This document shows, one piece after another, positions 63,583-64,000 of a stretch of DNA of 64,000 bases (its first letter is position 1; the number at the start of each line of letters is the position of its first letter). This stretch comes from Salipiger sp. CCB-MM3 (GTDB taxonomy: Bacteria; Pseudomonadota; Alphaproteobacteria; Rhodobacterales; Rhodobacteraceae). A program made the position numbers and the translations under genes. The notes under the pieces were generated by a model. It saw only the letters and a program-made list of their open reading frames with translations. It ran no database searches and was not told where the DNA came from. The stretch lies in the NCBI RefSeq assembly GCF_001687105.1, contig NZ_CP014595.1, positions 2,741,001 through 2,805,000 of the forward strand, read 5' to 3'.

Positions 63583-64000
63583 ATGACCACACGCCGCAGC
63601 TTTCTTGCCAGCCTGCTTGCCGTCTCTGCCGCGCCCGCGACGGGCTGGGCGGCGGTGGGTGATCCGGCCTATCTGGCCGCCGCGAAACAGGGTGACGGCA
63701 GCTTTACCCTGATCGGCCTGCGCGACGATGGGGCCGAGGCCTTTCGTGTGCCGCTGCCGGCGCGCGGCCATGCCGCCTGCGCCCACCCCAGCCGCGCCGA
63801 GGCCGTGGGCTTTGCCCGTCGTCCGGGCACCTATGCGCTGGTCATCGACTGCATCACCGGCGCGCTGCTGCACGAGCTGAGCGCCCCCGAGGGCCACAGT
63901 TTCAACGGCCATGGCGCGTTTTCCGCCGATGGCACCGTGCTTTTCACCTCCGAGCAGGAGGCCGAAGGCAGCGCCGGGCGGATCGGTATCTGGGACGTCG
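63583..64000 (+). CDS. DUF1513 protein, N-terminal part (cut by window edge)
   Basis: The visible part has 139 residues. It starts MTTRRSFLASLLAVSAAPATGWA, a Tat-like signal with paired Arg. GHAACAHPSRAEAVGFARRPGTYALVIDCITG and FNGHGAFSADGTVLFTSEQE are typical of the DUF1513 beta-propeller family. It begins four bases after the second imelysin stop. Imelysin-DUF1111-imelysin-DUF1513 is a recurring iron-related gene order. The C-terminal part lies right of the window. Confidence 0.85.
   Translation, partial: MTTRRSFLASLLAVSAAPATGWAAVGDPAYLAAAKQGDGSFTLIGLRDDGAEAFRVPLPARGHAACAHPSRAEAVGFARRPGTYALVIDCITGALLHELSAPEGHSFNGHGAFSADGTVLFTSEQEAEGSAGRIGIWDV

Overview
The window is a high-GC chromosomal segment of an alphaproteobacterium. 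Gene content and style point to the Rhodobacteraceae (Roseobacter group): TRAP transporters, a DUF1638-type C1 gene set with a 'virulence factor' protein, MOFRL-type glycerate kinase, HemP/bacterioferritin/imelysin iron cluster, GTG starts and dense ATGA/TGATG gene couplings. The species cannot be named from the sequence alone. I found no rRNA, tRNA, CRISPR array, complete insertion sequence or prophage.

Region 1 (1-28,000) is an extracellular polysaccharide / surface glycan locus. It begins at the left edge with the first 26 codons of a glucose-1-phosphate cytidylyltransferase (rfbF) that runs out of the window, then a leftward operon: CmoA-like methyltransferase, PepSY membrane protein, polytopic membrane protein, GT2 glycosyltransferase. 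Next come a UDP-galactopyranose-mutase/protoporphyrinogen-oxidase-like flavoenzyme (leftward) and a rightward operon: DPM1-like GT2, YbhN-type flippase-like protein, a second flavoenzyme of the same kind, polysaccharide deacetylase. The rest comprises a membrane-anchored EEP phosphodiesterase, a WbpA-type nucleotide-sugar dehydrogenase, two SDR enzymes, two further methyltransferases, two GT4 glycosyltransferases, a clan GH-A-like lipoprotein, a Wzx-like flippase, a GMC oxidoreductase with a ferredoxin-type cysteine motif, a GT39-like membrane glycosyltransferase and a sulfotransferase. Together these could make nucleotide sugars and polyprenyl-linked sugars, assemble and flip a repeat unit, and decorate it with methyl, sulfate, uronate and deacetylated groups. 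No Wza/Wzc export pair or initiating phosphoglycosyltransferase lies inside the window.

Region 2 (28,550-40,260) is a catabolic and uptake unit. Ten co-directional genes encode a branched-chain-amino-acid-type ABC transporter (binding protein, two permeases, two ATPases), an aldehyde dehydrogenase, a three-part TRAP transporter and a ThDP-dependent decarboxylase/lyase. An AraC-family gene is divergent at the head.

Region 3 (40,430-43,460) is a four-gene one-carbon operon: small 'virulence factor' protein, MetF-like reductase, HAD phosphatase and methyltetrahydrofolate:corrinoid methyltransferase. The partner corrinoid protein and substrate methyltransferase are absent here.

Region 4 (43,640-58,450) is mixed core and accessory: a second sulfotransferase, Ppx/GppA, RlmE, a small lipoprotein, an acyl-CoA-synthetase-like protein that appears to lack the phosphohistidine loop, coupled to a glycerate 2-kinase, a 2-oxoglutarate oxygenase, an MFS exporter with divergent MarR regulator, a DsbA-fold isomerase, and an SbcC/SbcD-like ATPase-nuclease pair.

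Region 5 (58,540-end) is an iron/haem cluster: a palindromic promoter, a small unknown protein coupled to HemP, imelysin, bacterioferritin-associated ferredoxin, bacterioferritin, a di-haem DUF1111 protein, a second imelysin with an altered metal motif, and a DUF1513 protein cut by the right edge.
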